Both the position numbers and the translations under genes were made by a program. A model generated the notes under the pieces. The model searched no databases. It was not told the origin of the DNA and was given only the letters and a program-made list of their open reading frames with translations. Below, piece after piece: positions 1 to 11,800 of a stretch of 64,000 nt of DNA. The stretch's first letter is position 1; each line of letters begins with the position of its first letter. This DNA is from Entomortierella parvispora (Eukaryota; Mortierellomycota; Mortierellomycetes; Mortierellales; Mortierellaceae). The stretch lies in NCBI GenBank assembly GCA_963573315.1, contig OY752141.1:1364001-1428000 (forward strand), read 5' to 3'.

Positions 1-902
1 TGAATGGGGCCCGGAGAGCCACCCGGATCTGATCAATGAGATCAGAAGTTTCAAAACGCCGCCATCTCACGGTGACCTGTTGGGCGTTTTGATTGACGCG
101 ACTCCGAAAGATGGGATTTCTCGCGTGTTCCTTGAAGACAAGATGTTTGAGACTTGGCATCACGGTCGAACAGTTCTTATTGGCGATGGTAAAGAGCAGA
201 CTTTTGTGTTCTTGCCTAGGGTAGGAAGGTTCGCAGCAATGTGAAGGTCGTTTTCTAATCACGGATCCCCTTTACTTTATTCAGCTGCGCACAAGCTGTT
301 GCCAAGTTCCGGACAGGGAGCAGTCAATGCCATGGAGGATGCCGTCGTTTTAGCCAACTGTCTTTACGACATTGGCACTACTTCACCCGAGGATATCAAT
401 GCGGCACTAAAGTCGTTCAAAGACCAACGTTACCCCCATGTTATTGAGCAATACAAGGCCAGCAAGGTAAGGTGTCCTGAGAAGAAAGCTCGTAGAGAGA
501 AACAACAGTGAGCCTAACAATAGTGTCTACCCTTTGAACAATAGACAAGTGCAAAGTTTCTTTACGGTCACGTAAGTTCCTAGCAGCCTTAAGTCGCTGG
601 TGCTCACAATCTACGGATCCCACCACAACTGTTCCTAACCCTTTCACTTTGCTGACGAAAATCAATTATAGACCTTCCTCGAGAAGATGATCAGATACGG
701 CGTTTTCAACCTGGTGCCAAAGTCGAAGCGAAATGAGATGCTGCAGAAGGATGCTGCGTATAGGCCTCAGGCCACGTTCCTTCCGCTTGCACCAAGTACT
801 TGCTATGTCGAGCCTCAGTTCCTCAACAGGCGATACGAAGCAGAGCAAAAGGCAAAGAAAGCGGCCGGACAGTCTACCTCAGCCAGTGCCATGGCCCTGT
901 AA
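1..902 (+). CDS. FAD-dependent monooxygenase, C-terminal part (copy 1 of 3)
   Basis: The 3' end of a group-A flavin monooxygenase (PheA/TfdB-like); the N-terminal Rossmann part lies left of the window. Coding exons are 1-188, 285-466, 545-571 and 672-902. The third flavin-contact motif is visible across the first intron: GDAAHKLLPSSGQGAVNAME, the GD-H motif plus the pyrophosphate-contacting loop. The C-terminus ends in a charged helix, NRRYEAEQKAKKAA. Intron positions match copy 2. The enzyme would use FAD and NAD(P)H to hydroxylate or epoxidise an organic substrate; the substrate cannot be read from sequence. Family assignment is firm and exact function is unknown. Confidence 0.85.
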
Positions 903-1492
903 TGTCCGCCCGTGTCGCTTGATGGCCTGACGGAGACAGCAATAAAAGTGCGATTGTGACCACAACCGGAATAAGAACAGAGGCGATCAATTGGTGCTTC
1001 AAGCTCGTTACACAAGGTGTTGAGCAGATCGTCGTCCTTTGCCGAGTTTCTTTGTCCCCTATTCACTCTCTCATGTCTGCTGGGGCTGCTGTTATTGCCT
1101 ACCTCTATCTCGAGAGATGGAGAGTCATATTGGTACCGCGGTTCATATAAGCACTCTGCAGATGAAAGTAAAGGGATGAGTGTAACTCGCCGACATGATA
1201 GAGTGAATGTGCAGGTCAAAGGCGAATGTTCTTCCCCTTGTGATTGCGGAGACGGAACGTGGTTGCACCAAGTCCGTTGAGCGATTGCTTTAGCATGAGT
1301 GATTCGAGGCAATCTTTCCTTTACCTCCGTTGCCAACAACGGTTTGTTGAGGGAACGAGAGTCCATCTCGTGCGACATCATGTCGCTCTTCTTGAGTGTG
1401 CTCATTCCTCTCTCTGTACATCTCTTCTTTCATCTCGTTCCATCCTCTTCCATCTCTTCCTTCACTTTTCATTCTCCCCTCCCTTCCCCACA
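903..1492. other. Intergenic region between monooxygenase copies 1 and 2
   Basis: No gene is supported here. The last 100 bases are strongly pyrimidine-rich (CTCTTCC runs), as in many fungal 5' leaders, and end at the copy 2 ATG. A TATA-like TCATATAAG lies near 1,143 but is far from the start codon. Confidence 0.5.
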
Positions 1493-3646
1493 ATGGAAAA
1501 CGATCTCCCTCAAAAGTACCCCTCCAAACTCCCTCCCCCTAGCGATGGCAAGAACCCACACACGTTGATTGTGGGTGCCGGTCTGGCGGGCCTGTTGCTT
1601 GCCATACTCCTCGAGAAGGCCGGCATCCCATACGAGCTGTTTGAACGGTCCTCGGAAGCAAAGCCCCTTGGTAAGGCCAAGAGACGAAAGCGATGAGAGA
1701 GGAAATATGAAAAAAAGGCAAAGCTTGTTTAGGCTTCTCTGCAATTGCCTTTTCCACAAGAAAAAAAAAATTGGAACTGCCAACGAACGACTACCCTTCA
1801 TTCCTCATTGTAGGGTCCATCATCTCTCTTAGCGCCAATATCCTTCCTGTATTTGAGCAGCTACAGATGTATGAGGAACTGAAGGCCACCAGTCTGCCTG
1901 GAAGCACCTTTGAGATTCTTAGCGCAGAACTCAAGCGCATCTCCCTCTTTCACACCGACAGCACCGAAGCAGAGTAAGAGCAATTCTTCGCCCTCATCTC
2001 CCCCAGTTTGCTATGATTAACGCCTATAAACTTTTACAGGGCCATTGGTTATATCCGTCTGCACTTTTCTCGTCCGCGACTTTACAACTTGCTGCTGTCC
2101 AAGATCCCTTCGCACAAGACACACTTTAGCAAGAAGATCCTCAACCTGTCTCAGGTACAAACGTGGCCTTTGGTGCTTTATCTGCCCCACCTCCTCTTCC
2201 AGTTCGCGAGTGTCACTAAAATGTAGCCATTGTTTCTGCCCAAAACTATAGAACAAAGATGGTGTCATGATTCGATGTGCCGATGGCACAACCTACCACG
2301 GAGACGTTCTTGTTGGCTCTGATGGCGCTCATAGCGCCGTAAGGTAAATGACTGGACCTATGTTCACCTTTTTCCCTCAGAGACGCAGGCCCAGTCTGAC
2401 TGCGGCCCTCTCTTCTTAGACAAAGCCTGTACAAACAGATGGCCGAGAGCAAGATCCTCCCTCCTTCAGATGCGCTTGACTTGAACAAAGGCTACAACTG
2501 CCTAGTTGGCACGACAAACCCTTTGGATCCAGAGAAGTTCCCAGTCGTGAAGGAAAAAGATAACGGCGGTGTTCTCGTCATCGGCAACAATAACAGCTGG
2601 GTGGTAAACGACATATTCCGCTGTAAGTGATAAAAGCCGTGGCACGTAATGCCCTTCTAACGTTTACGGTTGCGTGTTGATGGTATTAGTGGGGACTTCA
2701 TCCCGTTGGTGATGATCGAATTGCCTGGAGTATCATCTCTCAGATCGCCACCAAGGCCAAGCTCGAGGATCTGAAGTTTCGAAATGCAGAATGGGGTCCA
2801 GAGTCGCACCCAGAGATGGTTAGCGAGGTTAGAAACTTCAATTCGCCTTATGGAAGCAATTTGGGTGACCTGATTGACGCGACTCCAACTGAGAGCATCT
2901 CACGCGTTTTTCTGGAGGACAAGCTGTTCGAGACTTGGCACCACAACCGAACAGTCCTCATTGGTGATGGTATGCGAAGACTGTAAAATTACTTCTCCAG
3001 CCGTTACTTTCTTCGTGCGTACTGATCTGTTCATCGTGATCTCCCCTCCAGCTGCGCACAAGATGCTGCCAAGCTCCGGTCAGGGCGCTAACAACGCCAT
3101 GGAGGACGCCGTGATTCTTGCCAACTGTCTTTATGACATTGGTACACCTTCCTTGACTGATGTCAAGGCTGCTTTGCAATCGTACAGGGACCAGCGCCTG
3201 CCTCACGTTGTGGAGCAGTACAAGGCCAGCAAGGTAAGGACGTAACAAGAAGACGCGTTTCACTTATTCGGGAGCAGCAAACACAGGACTGACCAGGTTT
3301 TCTCCAACAAACTACAAATAGGCCAGCGCCAAGTTCTTGTATGGTCATGTAAGTATACGGATCTGCTAAAGCTGTTTTATTCCGTACTTTTAATAACGGC
3401 TGATAACCTTGACTTGTTCATTAGACCTTCTTTGAGCGATGCATCCGTTACGCGGTCTTCAATTGGGTTCCAAAAGCAAAACTGAGCGAGATGATGCAAA
3501 AAGACGCTGCGTACAGACCACAGGCCACCTTCCTTCCCCTGGCGCCCAAACGTGGAACTTGCCCCATCGAGCCCCAGTTCCCAAACAGACGCTATGAGGC
3601 TGAACAAAAGGCCAAGCAGGCTGCCGCTGATGTTGTTGCTGTCTGA
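1493..3646 (+). CDS. FAD-dependent monooxygenase (copy 2 of 3)
   Basis: A complete group-A FAD monooxygenase of about 479 residues. Exons are 1493-1670, 1814-1973, 2040-2154, 2252-2343, 2420-2603, 2690-2969, 3052-3233, 3322-3348 and 3425-3646; they sum to 1,440 nt with the frame closed. The N-terminus has the dinucleotide-binding GAGLAGLLLA motif (residues about 26-40). The second FAD motif is GSDGAHSAVR, and the GD-H motif is GDAAHKMLPSSGQGANNAME. The donor at 2604 was chosen because it gives an open join (SWV-WGLHP) conserved with copy 3; the stronger-looking GTAAGT at 2624 breaks the frame. The start is the first ATG after a pyrimidine leader and sits about 25 residues before the Rossmann motif. 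Likely cytosolic; substrate unknown. Confidence 0.88.
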
Positions 3647-4600
3647 CAAAAAAAAGAGTTGGCGACTAGGCGGTCTTTTGAATAGCAGTGAGCGAAAAAT
3701 CTGCCGCATGCGTGTGGTCCAAGAGCATCTTATCGAAATAAACAGTTGCAAGCTTCGTGTCTGTAAAGGCGACGGTTGCCCAAGTACTGTAGTAACGAGC
3801 GACTTGCGTCCAAGCAGTCTTGCCAAAGCAAGGAATAAACACTCCCAAAGAGGTAACAAAATTTGGGACCGTGACTGGCTGGCTTCATCTCTTTGGCTTT
3901 TTTTGTTTGATTCGCTCCTTGCTCAATCGCTTTTGCCCCTCTTTCTTCTCGCATTTCAAGCCCCTTCTGTCAGTTCAACACTAGTAGCCGCCTTTCCAAC
4001 TTCACAGACACCTTGTAGTCAGACCGTAGGATAGAGCGTTCACTGCCTTGACCAGCAAATTCGCAATCTGGATTGCTGGGTCACACTCGAGACTAGAGTA
4101 CCGCTCAATGAGCAATGTAAGTGTGGTAGCACAACTGTTTTCTACGTTCATTTAAGGCTGACAGGCATGCGAAAATGAGGATTAATGATCTGGTGTTATA
4201 ATGGACTATCGACGAAGAGTGCAAGTCGTGCTTATTCGAGGAGTACCAAAAGTCGGCGATTGAAGCACTGTTCAAAAAAGAGATAAAAAAAGATCGACGT
4301 TGCAGATGCGATGTAGGTATTTACCTTTCATCCCTTCAGAAAGCTATCCCACAGTTTTAATGTATTATCCTCTGACATGTGTCTTCTTCCATCACAGAGC
4401 CACATTCGGTGTATTTGCGCGTTACTTGCCGACTGAGAGAATGATATCAGTCTTTGGAGAGGAGAGGCTGAGAAGGCCTCGCCCACTATGAAACTCCGTG
4501 TCCAAGAGTATTTCGACCAATGCGTCCTCAAAGCCATAAGGGCCAGTATCGTGGCTTGTTTTTGAAATTTATCCTTCTCGTGTTTGTACTGGACTAATTT
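3647..4600. other. Intergenic region with no supported gene
   Basis: 3' flank of monooxygenase copy 2 followed by AT-rich DNA. Splice-like signals near 4,116 and 4,163 and short coding-like stretches near 4,400-4,460 may belong to the decayed gene that follows, but no continuous reading frame can be built. Confidence 0.4.
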
Positions 4601-4621
4601 GTTCAAACAATTTACCGCCGG

Positions 4622-5146
4622 ATGAATGATGAACGAGATGAGGCCCTCGAGGCACTGAATAATGTTCAGGACAGAAAAGTAAGAGTGATGCTTGCTTCAC
4701 TGTATGTGGGTTGCCGCTCTTATTTGTTCATCTTAAGGAATGCAGCCATCAAACCTCTAACTTCACATACTGTCGCTGTTTGTCTTTATAGTATTGAACA
4801 TTTACCTACTAACAAGGAAAAAGGGATCTCCGAAAGCACTTTTATAGCCAGCTATATTACGCCAGTGCTCGTTGGGATGCTGAGATCAAGCGAAAAAGTG
4901 TCCATTCATTTGTATGTGTATATGTCTCGAGAAGTAGTCTATAATGTTACGAAGTCCAAACCGACCCAAAAAAAGTCTGAGGCACCGGATAGACCAGACA
5001 TTGTGGCAAAGGACTGGAAGGAACTTCTAATTGGGACATATGCCTACTCGCTTCGTCTAGGAAGTCGCTTCTTGGGGACAATATTTCGGGCCGTTGATTC
5101 AAATTGTGCACACGGAGGGCGTGTACATGCATATACAGGGGGCTGA
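4622..5146 (+). pseudogene. Decayed or partial gene of unknown family
   Basis: A 174-codon open frame with coding-like composition. An early helical stretch is rich in Glu, Ala and Leu (EALEALNNVQDRK). A possible intron lies inside it, from the GTATGT at about 4,701 to an AG at about 4,791. Then comes ISESTFIASYITPVL and a basic segment with QKKSEAPDRPDI. The pattern recalls multicopy uncharacterised proteins of early-diverging fungi that share a QKK...RPD motif, but that is recall, not a search. No start context, upstream exons or proper 3' end can be defined, so it is called a relic. Confidence 0.35.
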
Positions 5147-5928
5147 CGGTTAAGGAACGCGTCCTAGCTTGATGCATGCTATTTGGAGTGACGAAGAGCA
5201 TTGCACAGATCATTTAAGGTCTGCTTCGTGCATTGGGCGTGACCAGAGTTAACTCGCCATGCAGCTGTACCGCAATTGGGCTAGCTAAACCGTGAAGTCT
5301 GCAAGCAGAGTTCATGCACGGCCTCAACAACGAGGCTCTGTCCCTCAACTGAGGTAGAGCGTAGTGGACCACGACATGAGGGCCAAAAGTGGTGGTTTCT
5401 TGCGGTCATGTCGACGTCTCTTCTGTAGTCCTTCTCCTCCTTTCCATTTTACTTAGGCTAAAGCCTCTTTCCTTCAATAATATGTTCACGTCTGTGACAC
5501 GCTGTTGTTGTTGCTGGCCACAAATAACAAACAGTCTTCTGTGTGTGTGGTACCTGAGGGCGATCACTCGAAAGGGCTGAATCAGAATAAAAAAATTGGG
5601 AAAGCCAACTCCGAACATATTTAGATTGTGTTCCTCACTTTTCCACTTTTCTCGGGCGGAGGCAGCAGGAGCGGAGAGGGGCCTCATCTGCAAAGGCCAT
5701 CCAATGAATCACTCCAAGCTGCCAACGAACAACGCGCGAAAACCTGTTTTCTGTGGCACGGCGTGTTTGCGATCGATGCAGGAGAATGCGCCATGGTAGT
5801 ACAATTGGCCCAAGACTGGCCCAATCTGTTCTTTCTTCCGTTGCTCTCAATTTTTTGTTTTCCTCATCTCTTCTCATCAGCATTCATCTCTTTCGTCTCC
5901 ATCATCCTCATCCCGCTCATTTTCACCC
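5147..5928. other. Intergenic / 5' leader of monooxygenase copy 3
   Basis: No gene supported. The last 110 bases are pyrimidine-rich (TTTCTTCC, CATCTCTTCTC) and resemble the leader of copy 2, consistent with a transcription start in this stretch. Confidence 0.45.
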
Positions 5929-7869
5929 ATGGACAGCATTCAACCTTCCGGCGATAAGCCCCTAAACGTGCTCATCATTGGAGCCGGTTTGGCTGGCCTC
6001 CTCCTTGCCATTGTCCTCGACCGCGCTGGCATCCCCTACCAGATCTATGAAAGAGCCGCAGTTGTCAAACCACTCGGTGCGTACTAATCCGGTCTTCTCA
6101 TTGCTTGAAGTGCTTCACCGTTGAAAGCTGACATGAGATTTTCTTCGGTCGTTATTCCAGGATCCATCATTTCCCTGAGTGGCAACATCCTTCCAGTCTT
6201 TGAACAATTAGGTCTCTACGAAGAGCTGGAGTCCATTAGTCTTCCCGGTAACACATTCGAAATTTTTAACGGGAAACTCAAGCGCATTGGTTTTTTTCAG
6301 ATGTCAGGTCGCGGAAAGTAAGTTGTGTGATTGAGATACACTTCACTTTTCATTTGATGAGGAGCCTCACCCACTCATTTCTTTACCCGTCTTCAATCCA
6401 TCGGTGAAGCCGCTCCTTCTCTCGTCCGCGACTTTACGATATGATGCTATCCAAGGTCCCTGCTGACCGCATTCACTACGGCAAAAAGATTGTTAGCACT
6501 GCACAGGCAAGTTCAATGAACAGGCTACATACACCCTGTTCCTAGGCGCGCTCCTTGAAGCTAACGGCCCTGCAAATGTGTCCAGGACAAGGACGGTGTG
6601 AGCATCACTTGCGCCGACGGTACCTCATACCAAGGAAACTTGTTGGTCGGCGCTGATGGCGCCTACAGCGCCGTGAGAACTTCCCTCTACAGGCAGATGA
6701 CCGACAAAAAGATTCTCCCTGCCTCGGACGCCGAGGAACTGAAAAAAGGATACAATTGCTTAGTTGGAGTGACAAGATCGTTGGACGCAGCAAAGTTCCC
6801 TGTCCTGACCAAGAAGGACTCTGGCGGCGTTTTAGTTATTGGAGATGAAGTCATGTATTGTGTAAGTGGGCTACTATTTGCCGTCTAAACTTTGGTAAAC
6901 CCTTCTGTGATTCTGCGAATGGCATTAACACGGTGTCTGTTCTATGCCTGCAATTGTCATGGTTTCTAGTGGGGTCTGTTTGCCGTGAACGACAATCGTA
7001 TCACCTGGGATGTGGTCTCGCAGATCGCTACTCGACCCAATGAAGAAGATGTTCGAGATGCAGGATGGGGTCCAGAGTCGAACTCTGACTTTGTCAAGGA
7101 GATGAGACACTTCAAGCTCCCTGCAGCCTATGGTGGTGGAATCTTGGGAGATCTCATTGACGAAACCCCATCCGAGAATATCTCACGTGTTTTCCTAGAG
7201 GACAAGATGTTTGACACCTGGCATCACGAGAGAACCGTCCTTATCGGCGATGGTAAAAGACTCATTTTCGAAGGACTAATATCGTCATCAACTTCCTAAC
7301 CTTACCATGGTACTCTTCTTGCACCTATTTTCTCTTTAGCTGCCCACAAGTTGCTGCCAAGTTCTGGACAGGGGGCCGTCAATGCTTTGGAGGACGCCGT
7401 CGTTCTAGCCAACTGTCTTTACGACATTGGCACGACCTCGTCTGAGGATATTCAGGCAGCTCTGCAGTCTTTCAAGGACCAACGCCTACCCCATGTTGTT
7501 GAGCAGTACAAGGCCAGCAAGACTACAGCAAAGTTCTTGTATGGACATGTAAGTAGTGTCCGTATCATTCCTGTTTTTTAATTGATCCAAGTGTCTGATC
7601 TCGCAACTAATTCTTTCTCCCAACTGAAGACATTCCTTGAAAGATGCATTCGATTCGCAGTCTTCAACCTGATCCCAGCCTGGAAGATGAACGAGATGAC
7701 CCAAAAAGATGCTGCCTACCAACCTCAGATCACGTTCTTGCCTCTTGCGCCTAATGCGGATGCTAGTTATGTCGAGCCTCAGTTCCCCAACAGGCGCTAC
7801 GAAGCCGAACAGAAGGCGAAGAAGGCAGCTGAGTATGTTGCTCAGTCCGTAACCGCAGCTGCATTGTAG
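5929..7869 (+). CDS. FAD-dependent monooxygenase (copy 3 of 3)
   Basis: A complete paralogue of copy 2, about 469 residues, with exons 5929-6076, 6161-6317, 6410-6506, 6586-6861, 6970-7252, 7340-7548 and 7630-7869 (1,410 nt, frame closed). Motifs: GAGLAGLLLA (FAD/ADP binding), GADGAYSAVR, and GDAAHKLLPSSGQGAVNALE. Two introns found in copy 2 are absent, inside the GADGAYSAVR region and before FLYGH. The intron after 6506 has a GC donor (CAG|GCAAGT). The acceptor at 6409 is the least certain junction; it drops a few residues relative to copy 2. Same predicted activity as its neighbours; substrate unknown. Confidence 0.87.
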
Positions 7870-8745
7870 AATATTAAAAGGGAGCATGCCAACCTGATCT
7901 TTCACAAGACACTGCAGGACGCCTGCTGCTGGAATCTCTTCAAAAGCAACATTGTTAAGGAAGAACAACGTACGTGTCAGTTGGTAGTCTTTATTATTCC
8001 ATCACTTGCCCTCCCGTCTAAGAGTTATGAGCAGCACCGCAACGGTCAGTGGCTAAGTACGGTAAGTTCGGGAGCATGTCGTCTGAAGAGCACATGGACG
8101 ACCCAGAAAGGTCCTCGGATCGCCCCTTTGGAATTGCGAAAAAGCACAAACTTCGTCACTTGGCGTGATTCGCAACAAAGTTTCGATCGAATGATCCTCG
8201 CAAATGATCTCCCTTGTCTCGGGCCAAGCCGCCCTCGTTGTTGAGAGCTGTGTACGACGATCCAGGCCCCCTTTTCCTCCAACATCGGGTCGTCGAGAGG
8301 TGCCTTCTCAGTTTCCGATAAATTATTGTTGCTCCTCGACCCCCTTCTGTCTCCATAATGAGATGAGTCATTAGCACCTGTCCATTCCAACACATTCCAT
8401 TTCAAGAAGAAAGTCATATGTTGCTGGCCCTGGCAATGACGGTAGTTCACCTCTTGGTAAGCGAGTTGGTGAAGTGGAGGCAACGGAAACAAATCCTCCT
8501 CACCCTTTCCTTTTCTATTGCAAAAAGGAGTGGGAAAAAAAATGGGAAAAAGTGTGTTTGTTTCGTTGTGCTCCTTCATTCTCCACTTGTCGTGAACAAA
8601 TAAAAAAAGGAGTGAGAACATGAATACCCTGTTGCCCCGAAACGGAGTGATTCTCGCGATGTTTCTTTTGGTCTCCACTGAATCCCTTGGTGTGTGTTCT
8701 GCCCTCGAAAGTGATACTACCCCTCGAAGGAGCTTTCGAAAAGGA
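7870..8745. other. Intergenic region / promoter of the giant cysteine-rich gene
   Basis: A long antisense open frame crosses this stretch but looks like chance. I see no RNA gene or mobile element. The right-hand part contains A-tracts and a run toward a TATA box. Confidence 0.5.
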
Positions 8746-8752
8746 TATATAT
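8746..8752 (+). promoter_or_regulatory. TATA box of the giant cysteine-rich gene
   Basis: TATATAT in the context AAGGATATATATGAAG, 131 bases upstream of the ATG at 8883. The position and context fit a core promoter with a short leader. The assignment is by motif and distance only. Confidence 0.5.
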
Positions 8753-8882
8753 GAAGCTTTGTTCCCACTCCCCGGATCAACCTCTGCTCTGTTCTTGCCC
8801 ATTTGTTGCACTCTCGATCTCCACCGTAGCGCCTCAAGCTGTTCGACTTGCAACTCTTTGTTGCTAGTCTCCATTTTCTACC

Positions 8883-11800
8883 ATGAAAATCTTTCGAACC
8901 CACCTCGCTCCCTTGTTGATGGTGGTGAGCGCCGGCTCACTTGCACTTCTTCAGTCAGCATCGGGACTTGCAGACGACTCGGATGCAAACACCAAACCTG
9001 AGACCCAAGGACTTTACCAACGCGATCAAGGAGCTCAACACCGCAGCCATGCGGATAATCTTCTCAACAACCATCACGACAAAGAAGAGGAGGACAAGTG
9101 GGAAAGTCCTCATCACAAAGCAAAAGACAAGCATCACCATCACAGCCGCCACAAGAAGCCGAGTGTGCCTACTTGTAAGTTGGCAGCAACGTCTTTATTA
9201 GCCAATTGGCCATTGTTTGAGAGGGAAAAGAGCAGGGGAAGTGCAGCTTGAGATACTGCTGGTGATTCAAATTAGTGTGGAGTCAATTCGCCTCACCCCT
9301 CCTATTTTATCCTAACATTTCTTCTCTTTTACTACTTTTTGACGGGCATTACAACAGACAAAGTCTCCTTGGTGTGTAGCAGCATTGTGGTCGACTCGAT
9401 CCGGTGTCCAGTGCGACCTCCACCTTCGTGTCTTGCCATGAACAATGGTGCCGCTATTGTCTATATCGACATGCAAGAGCCCTGTTCCAAGGATCTTCCG
9501 CCTGTGTGCTCTGCAGCATTGCCCAGGGCTGCGGCCGATGGGCCTGAGACTACCGACTTGTCTGGCAATATTGTCGTGACTGCCAAGGTCAACGGCATTC
9601 AAACCCTCCGCAAGCGCAATTACAATCGCCCTGGTCAACACCACCTTACAACACAGAAGCATGCCCGTCGCCAACACCGGCACAAACATAGCAAGAACAA
9701 GCATCCGTACAAGGATCTATGCGTTGCTGTCGGAGATTTCTGCGGAAACAAGCTATACGGCTGCGATTTTGTTGCTACGACACTGTACCGCTGCGATGCC
9801 ATTGGTGAGCGTCCCAGGCCTATTGTTGAAAACTCTGTCTCCTGTGGAGGAAGCAACGCCTGCCTCTGCCCCGCATCTTCCGCAGACTTCGTTTGCGGCT
9901 CGGATCTCCCTGAGGAATGCAAAGCGGATAAAAACTCTGTGTATGACTGCTCTGGTGGTGCCGGAACGGTTCCCAAGTTGTCGGGTCATTGTGAATCTGG
10001 AGAGGTGTGCAGAAAGGACGATGCCTCGAAGAATGCGATCTGTGTATCCACCGCCTGCGAATGCAAGGTTGATAAGGACGTGTGCTCGGAAAGTTTCCCT
10101 CCCGAGTGTGGTTACGACAAGAACACAATCTACAAATGCACCAATGGTCATAAACCCGTAAAGGTGACTGAGTGCCATGATCCTAAAGTCTGTATCTCTC
10201 ATGCCGATGGAGCAAAGTGCGAGTCTGAAGAGCACGATAAGTGCTTCTGTCCGACAGGAGGCTCAAACCATATCTGCGGATCGCAGCTCCCTGAGGAATG
10301 CAAAGCACATGCGAACAGTGTCTATGACTGCTCCGCAGGCGGTGGTACTAAACCTATTGATACTGGCTATTGTCCGCCAGGAGTTGAGTGTGTGGATGGA
10401 GCCGGTTCTAAAGGTGCCACATGTGGTTCCTATAGCTGTGATTGTCCTGGCGACTTGGTCGTGTGCTCCAGCGCCTTCACCGACAAGTGCGGACTGCAGC
10501 CCAACACCATCTACAGGTGTACTGCGAGTGGTAGGCCTGCGAAGGTCAAATCCTGCAAAGAGGGAGAGACTTGCACCACAGTCGCAGGGGGGTCCTTCTG
10601 TCGGCCCGATGACTGCAAGTGCACTAGCGACATTATTGTCTGTGGCGACGCATTTCCAGACAAGTGTAACCTTTGGACCAGCTCGCTGTACTCTTGTAAG
10701 AAAGGAGAGGATCCAATATTTAACGCTCAGTGTAGTCAACCAGGGCGCTGTACTTCTGCGCCGGCGTCCATGTCCGCAGAGGCTGTATTCAAGGCCACTG
10801 ATAACGACAGATGTATTGATGGCTGTACTTGTGGTGACAGTGGCAAGGTGAGATAAGATCCATATTTCTCTCTGAACAGGCACCATCCAAGTGCCTAATT
10901 GGTATTTTTTTTTATTTTTGTGTCATTTTTTGGCGGTCCTAGACGTGTACATCGACTTTCCCTCCAGAGTGCAATTTGCCTTTGAATTCGATCGTGGATT
11001 GTTCTGGATCTGGTACTAAGCCTATGAACCCACAGAAATGCCGGACTGGCGCCTGCATTATTACTAATGGTGACGACAGATGCAGCAACCACAAGTGCAC
11101 CTGCCCTGGAGACAACCCAGTTTGTGGATCGGATCTTCCTGCAGAGTGCAACGCCAAGGCCAACACCATTTACAATTGCCCCAACGGAAGGGGAACCGAA
11201 CCTGAAGAGCTTACTGTGTGCAAACCAGGCACAATCTGCAACAAGAAAGACGCCCCCATTGGTGCCTCCTGCGGTGGAAAGATCTGCGAGTGTTTTGGTG
11301 ACAAGGAGGTCTGCTCAAGTTCATTCCCCGACTCTTGTCGAGTCGACAAGAACTCAATCTATCAGTGTACCTCATCCGGCAAGCCCACGAAGAGAAAGGT
11401 TTGCAAAGATGACGAGGCCTGTGTTGTCTTGTCTGACGGTGCGGTCTGTGTCAAGAACGACTGCAAGTGTCACACTGATGGGGAAGTCTGTGGCAGTGTC
11501 TTCCCTCAAAGTTGCCGGATCCCCACTGGAGAAATCTATTCCTGTATCAAGGGCGAGAAACCTGTTCTCACGAAAGATTGCGGTGTTGGGGGATGCATTT
11601 CAACCAAAGGCTCCTCAGTGGCAGCAGCCGCGGCAGCATTCCAAGACGCTGCAGCGCCAGATACGTGTGTCGAGGATCCATGCAAGTGCCAGGAGAGAGG
11701 CGATGTGTGCGGTTCAACCTTCCCTGAGGAGTGCAGGCTACCCAAGGACACTCTTTATAGCTGCACTGGCAGGGATGCGAGCCCGAAGGAGAAGATGGCC

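Noticed and set aside
8046-8903. Antisense open frame of 285 codons upstream of the giant gene
   Set aside because: It overlaps the TATA box and the first codons of the giant gene. It has mixed, low-complexity composition with no domain, and no leader or splice logic of its own.
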